Part shown: positions 62,695 to 64,000 of the stretch, piece by piece
Layout: each line of letters starts with the position of its first letter
How positions within the stretch are numbered: position 1 is the first letter of the stretch
Origin: JAGGTJ01 sp964457545
GTDB taxonomy: Bacteria > Desulfobacterota > DSM-4660 > Desulfatiglandales > Desulfatiglandaceae
DNA length: 64,000 bases
Reading direction: 5' to 3'
NCBI GenBank assembly: GCA_964457545.1
Contig: CAYWEN010000003.1
Location: 1 to 64,000, forward strand
The notes under the pieces: generated by a model
Databases searched by the model: none
Told to the model about the DNA's origin: nothing
The model's input: the letters and a program-made list of their open reading frames with translations, nothing else
Position numbers and translations under genes: made by a program

Positions 62695-64000
62695 CTATTT
62701 CAGCATTGATTGAATCTTTTCCCAATCATTTTTGCCTGTGTCTGTCAGGGGGATGCGTTTGACAGTTTTTATTTTTCTGGGAACAGCGTAAGATGGAAGT
62801 TTTTTTAACAAAAGCCGTCTTATCTGTCGTGCGTCAAGATCAGATTCAACAAGTGCCTCTATAGAGTTGTCCCGCCCGCCTGCTCTGACAGGTTTATAAA
62901 TTACAACGGCATTGTTTACCAATGGAATGCCTGTCAGGATCTCTCTGATTTCTTCAATATCTGTTCTCTTTCCGCCAACCTTGACAATACCATCTTTTCT
63001 GCCAAGAAGAACAAAGCCTTTGGGACCATAATGTTCAGCCCGATCTCCAGGCATAAAAAAACCGTCCCCGTCTTTTTTAAGTTCATTGGATACAAGTTCA
63101 GAACGTACATACAGGATTCCCTCTACAATCTTCCAATCTACAATAGAAAGGGGGCTGAAGGATTTTTCTCCTTTTGCTGCACATCTCGTGGCTATACCTC
63201 CGGTCTCTGTGGAACCATATATCTCAACAATTGCAATACCGGTTTGTTTGAAAAACATCTTTGCATCTTCTGCAGAAAGCCTGGCTCCGGAAGACAGGGC
63301 CAGGCGCAATTTGATAGAACAGGGATATGACTGGATCAATGCCCGATAGTGTATGGGAATGCTGATCAATATGCTTGCCGTACAGGAATTGATTGCAGCT
63401 ATTATTTCGTTAGGAAAAACAGGAGTACCGGGAAAAAGGCTTGCAGACGAAATAAATGGAATGATAATGGAATGCAAAAGTCCGTAAATATGGTAAGGAG
63501 GAGCTGTTGCAACAAAAATATCATTGTCTCTTATCCGGTGTTTTTCTGCAAAATATATGGCCTCTGTCAATATGTTTAAAGGGGTTTTTGACCATGTCTT
63601 TGGTTTTCCTGTAGAGCCGCCGGTAAACAGTACCAGCCATTGTTCATCAGGCAAAAGAGATTGTTGGTGCATAATAAATGTTTCTTTGCCAGGAGACGGA
63701 ATAATCCTGCTAACACCATGGGGCAGATTAATATTATTGTCACATATTGCTGTTTTGAACTTGATATGTTTGTATGCATCATTGATTGCTGCATTTGAAC
63801 ATGCGTATGGTATAATCAGAGGATGCCCGGAGGCGAGTGAGGCAACCAGGGCCGAGGCGATCAGATTTTTGTCTGCTGTGCATAAACATAAGGCATCTTT
63901 TCTGTTATACGCAGACAAAAAACAGGTTATTTCTGCTGCCATACTGTAAATCTGTTGATAGCTGTATTGTGACAGGGTAAATTCTTTTTCAGAAATGTTT
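62695..64000 (-). CDS. AMP-forming acyl-CoA synthetase/ligase, 5' end outside window
   Basis: An adenylate-forming enzyme: VLFTGGSTGKPKTWSKTP (P-loop), LALSSGARLSAEDA, IVEIYGSTETGGIATRC, GDRAEHYGPKGFVLLGRKDG and VGGKRTDIEEIREILTGIPL. The C-terminal catalytic lysine region LTDTGKNDWEKI is also present. An in-frame ATG lies at 63942, but the frame continues without a stop through the right edge (YSYQQIYSMAAE), matching the start region of the family, so the gene is cut by the window. Activation of a fatty, aromatic or specialised acyl substrate is possible. The relatively short total length hints at a specialised subgroup, such as those in polyene or lipid clusters. Confidence 0.82.
   Translation of the reverse strand, partial: NISEKEFTLSQYSYQQIYSMAAEITCFLSAYNRKDALCLCTADKNLIASALVASLASGHPLIIPYACSNAAINDAYKHIKFKTAICDNNINLPHGVSRIIPSPGKETFIMHQQSLLPDEQWLVLFTGGSTGKPKTWSKTPLNILTEAIYFAEKHRIRDNDIFVATAPPYHIYGLLHSIIIPFISSASLFPGTPVFPNEIIAAINSCTASILISIPIHYRALIQSYPCSIKLRLALSSGARLSAEDAKMFFKQTGIAIVEIYGSTETGGIATRCAAKGEKSFSPLSIVDWKIVEGILYVRSELVSNELKKDGDGFFMPGDRAEHYGPKGFVLLGRKDGIVKVGGKRTDIEEIREILTGIPLVNNAVVIYKPVRAGGRDNSIEALVESDLDARQIRRLLLKKLPSYAVPRKIKTVKRIPLTDTGKNDWEKIQSMLK

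Noticed and set aside
1..64000. tRNA genes, rRNA genes and CRISPR arrays.
   Set aside because: Scanning the gaps by eye I found no T-loop-like sequence with matching stems, and no regularly spaced direct repeats. The dispersed repeats are far apart and not array-like.

Overview
The window reads as chromosomal DNA of an anaerobic, Gram-negative bacterium, most likely a member of the Desulfobacterota (deltaproteobacterial sulfate reducers or syntrophs). Support: an LPS-assembly LptD, a run of benzoyl-CoA-pathway ring-modifying and ring-opening genes (dienoyl-CoA hydratase, hydroxyenoyl-CoA dehydrogenase, BamA-type hydrolase), a sodium-pump-type decarboxylase beta subunit, and a small conserved protein of a kind I associate with Desulfobacteraceae. 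Base composition is AT-leaning by eye, apart from the first kilobase. Genus cannot be fixed from sequence alone. No rRNA, tRNA, CRISPR array or prophage was seen.

Layout. 1-3.1 kb is an accessory patch: a small orphan protein, a PEP-CTERM surface protein whose expected start region carries a nonsense codon, an IS3-family element with fused orfA/orfB, and the relic of a second transposase. 3.1-10.2 kb holds folC, lptD and a likely peptidoglycan-recycling group (AmgK-like kinase, MurU-like nucleotidyltransferase, divergent nagZ). 10.2-11.4 kb is a graveyard of a group II intron maturase and IS30/IS3 remnants directly before gyrA. 11.5-28.4 kb carries gyrA, gpsA, a full-length eukaryote-like 6-phosphofructo-2-kinase/fructose-2,6-bisphosphatase, a NodU-type carbamoyltransferase, hflK-hflC, a DUF721 gene, a methyltransferase, DUF1015, an M23 peptidase, a DUF374 acyltransferase, rlpA and an IHF-alpha subunit.

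28.8-40.6 kb is a long leftward block of housekeeping genes: rpsB, tsf, frr, uppS, cdsA, dxr, rseP, tsaB, psd, pssA, rsmD, coaD. It keeps the classic rpsB-to-rseP order but lacks pyrH between tsf and frr. 41.1-51.1 kb has a dNTPase, pyk, pgi, a GT25 glycosyltransferase, a CBS/CorC-type protein with mobA, then infA and radA. 51.1-53.8 kb is a GlcD/GlcF-type FAD plus iron-sulfur oxidoreductase pair.

54.3-60.6 kb is the metabolic highlight: SDR - bamQ/had - bamA/oah - terminator - bamR/dch - terminator - gcdB-like, all rightward. Together these would convert cyclohexa-1,5-diene-1-carbonyl-CoA to 3-hydroxypimelyl-CoA, and gcdB would belong to a Na+-translocating decarboxylase acting on the downstream glutaconyl-CoA. 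The window ends in an AMP-forming ligase gene cut by the right edge.

Between genes, the most notable structure not explained by ordinary annotation is a dispersed intergenic repeat of roughly 120-180 bp (at least six recognisable copies, both orientations) with a conserved hairpin. Other structures are two tandem long hairpins before rpsB, a nested 93-nt palindrome after the GT25 gene, and a composite inverted-repeat element between rsmD and coaD.
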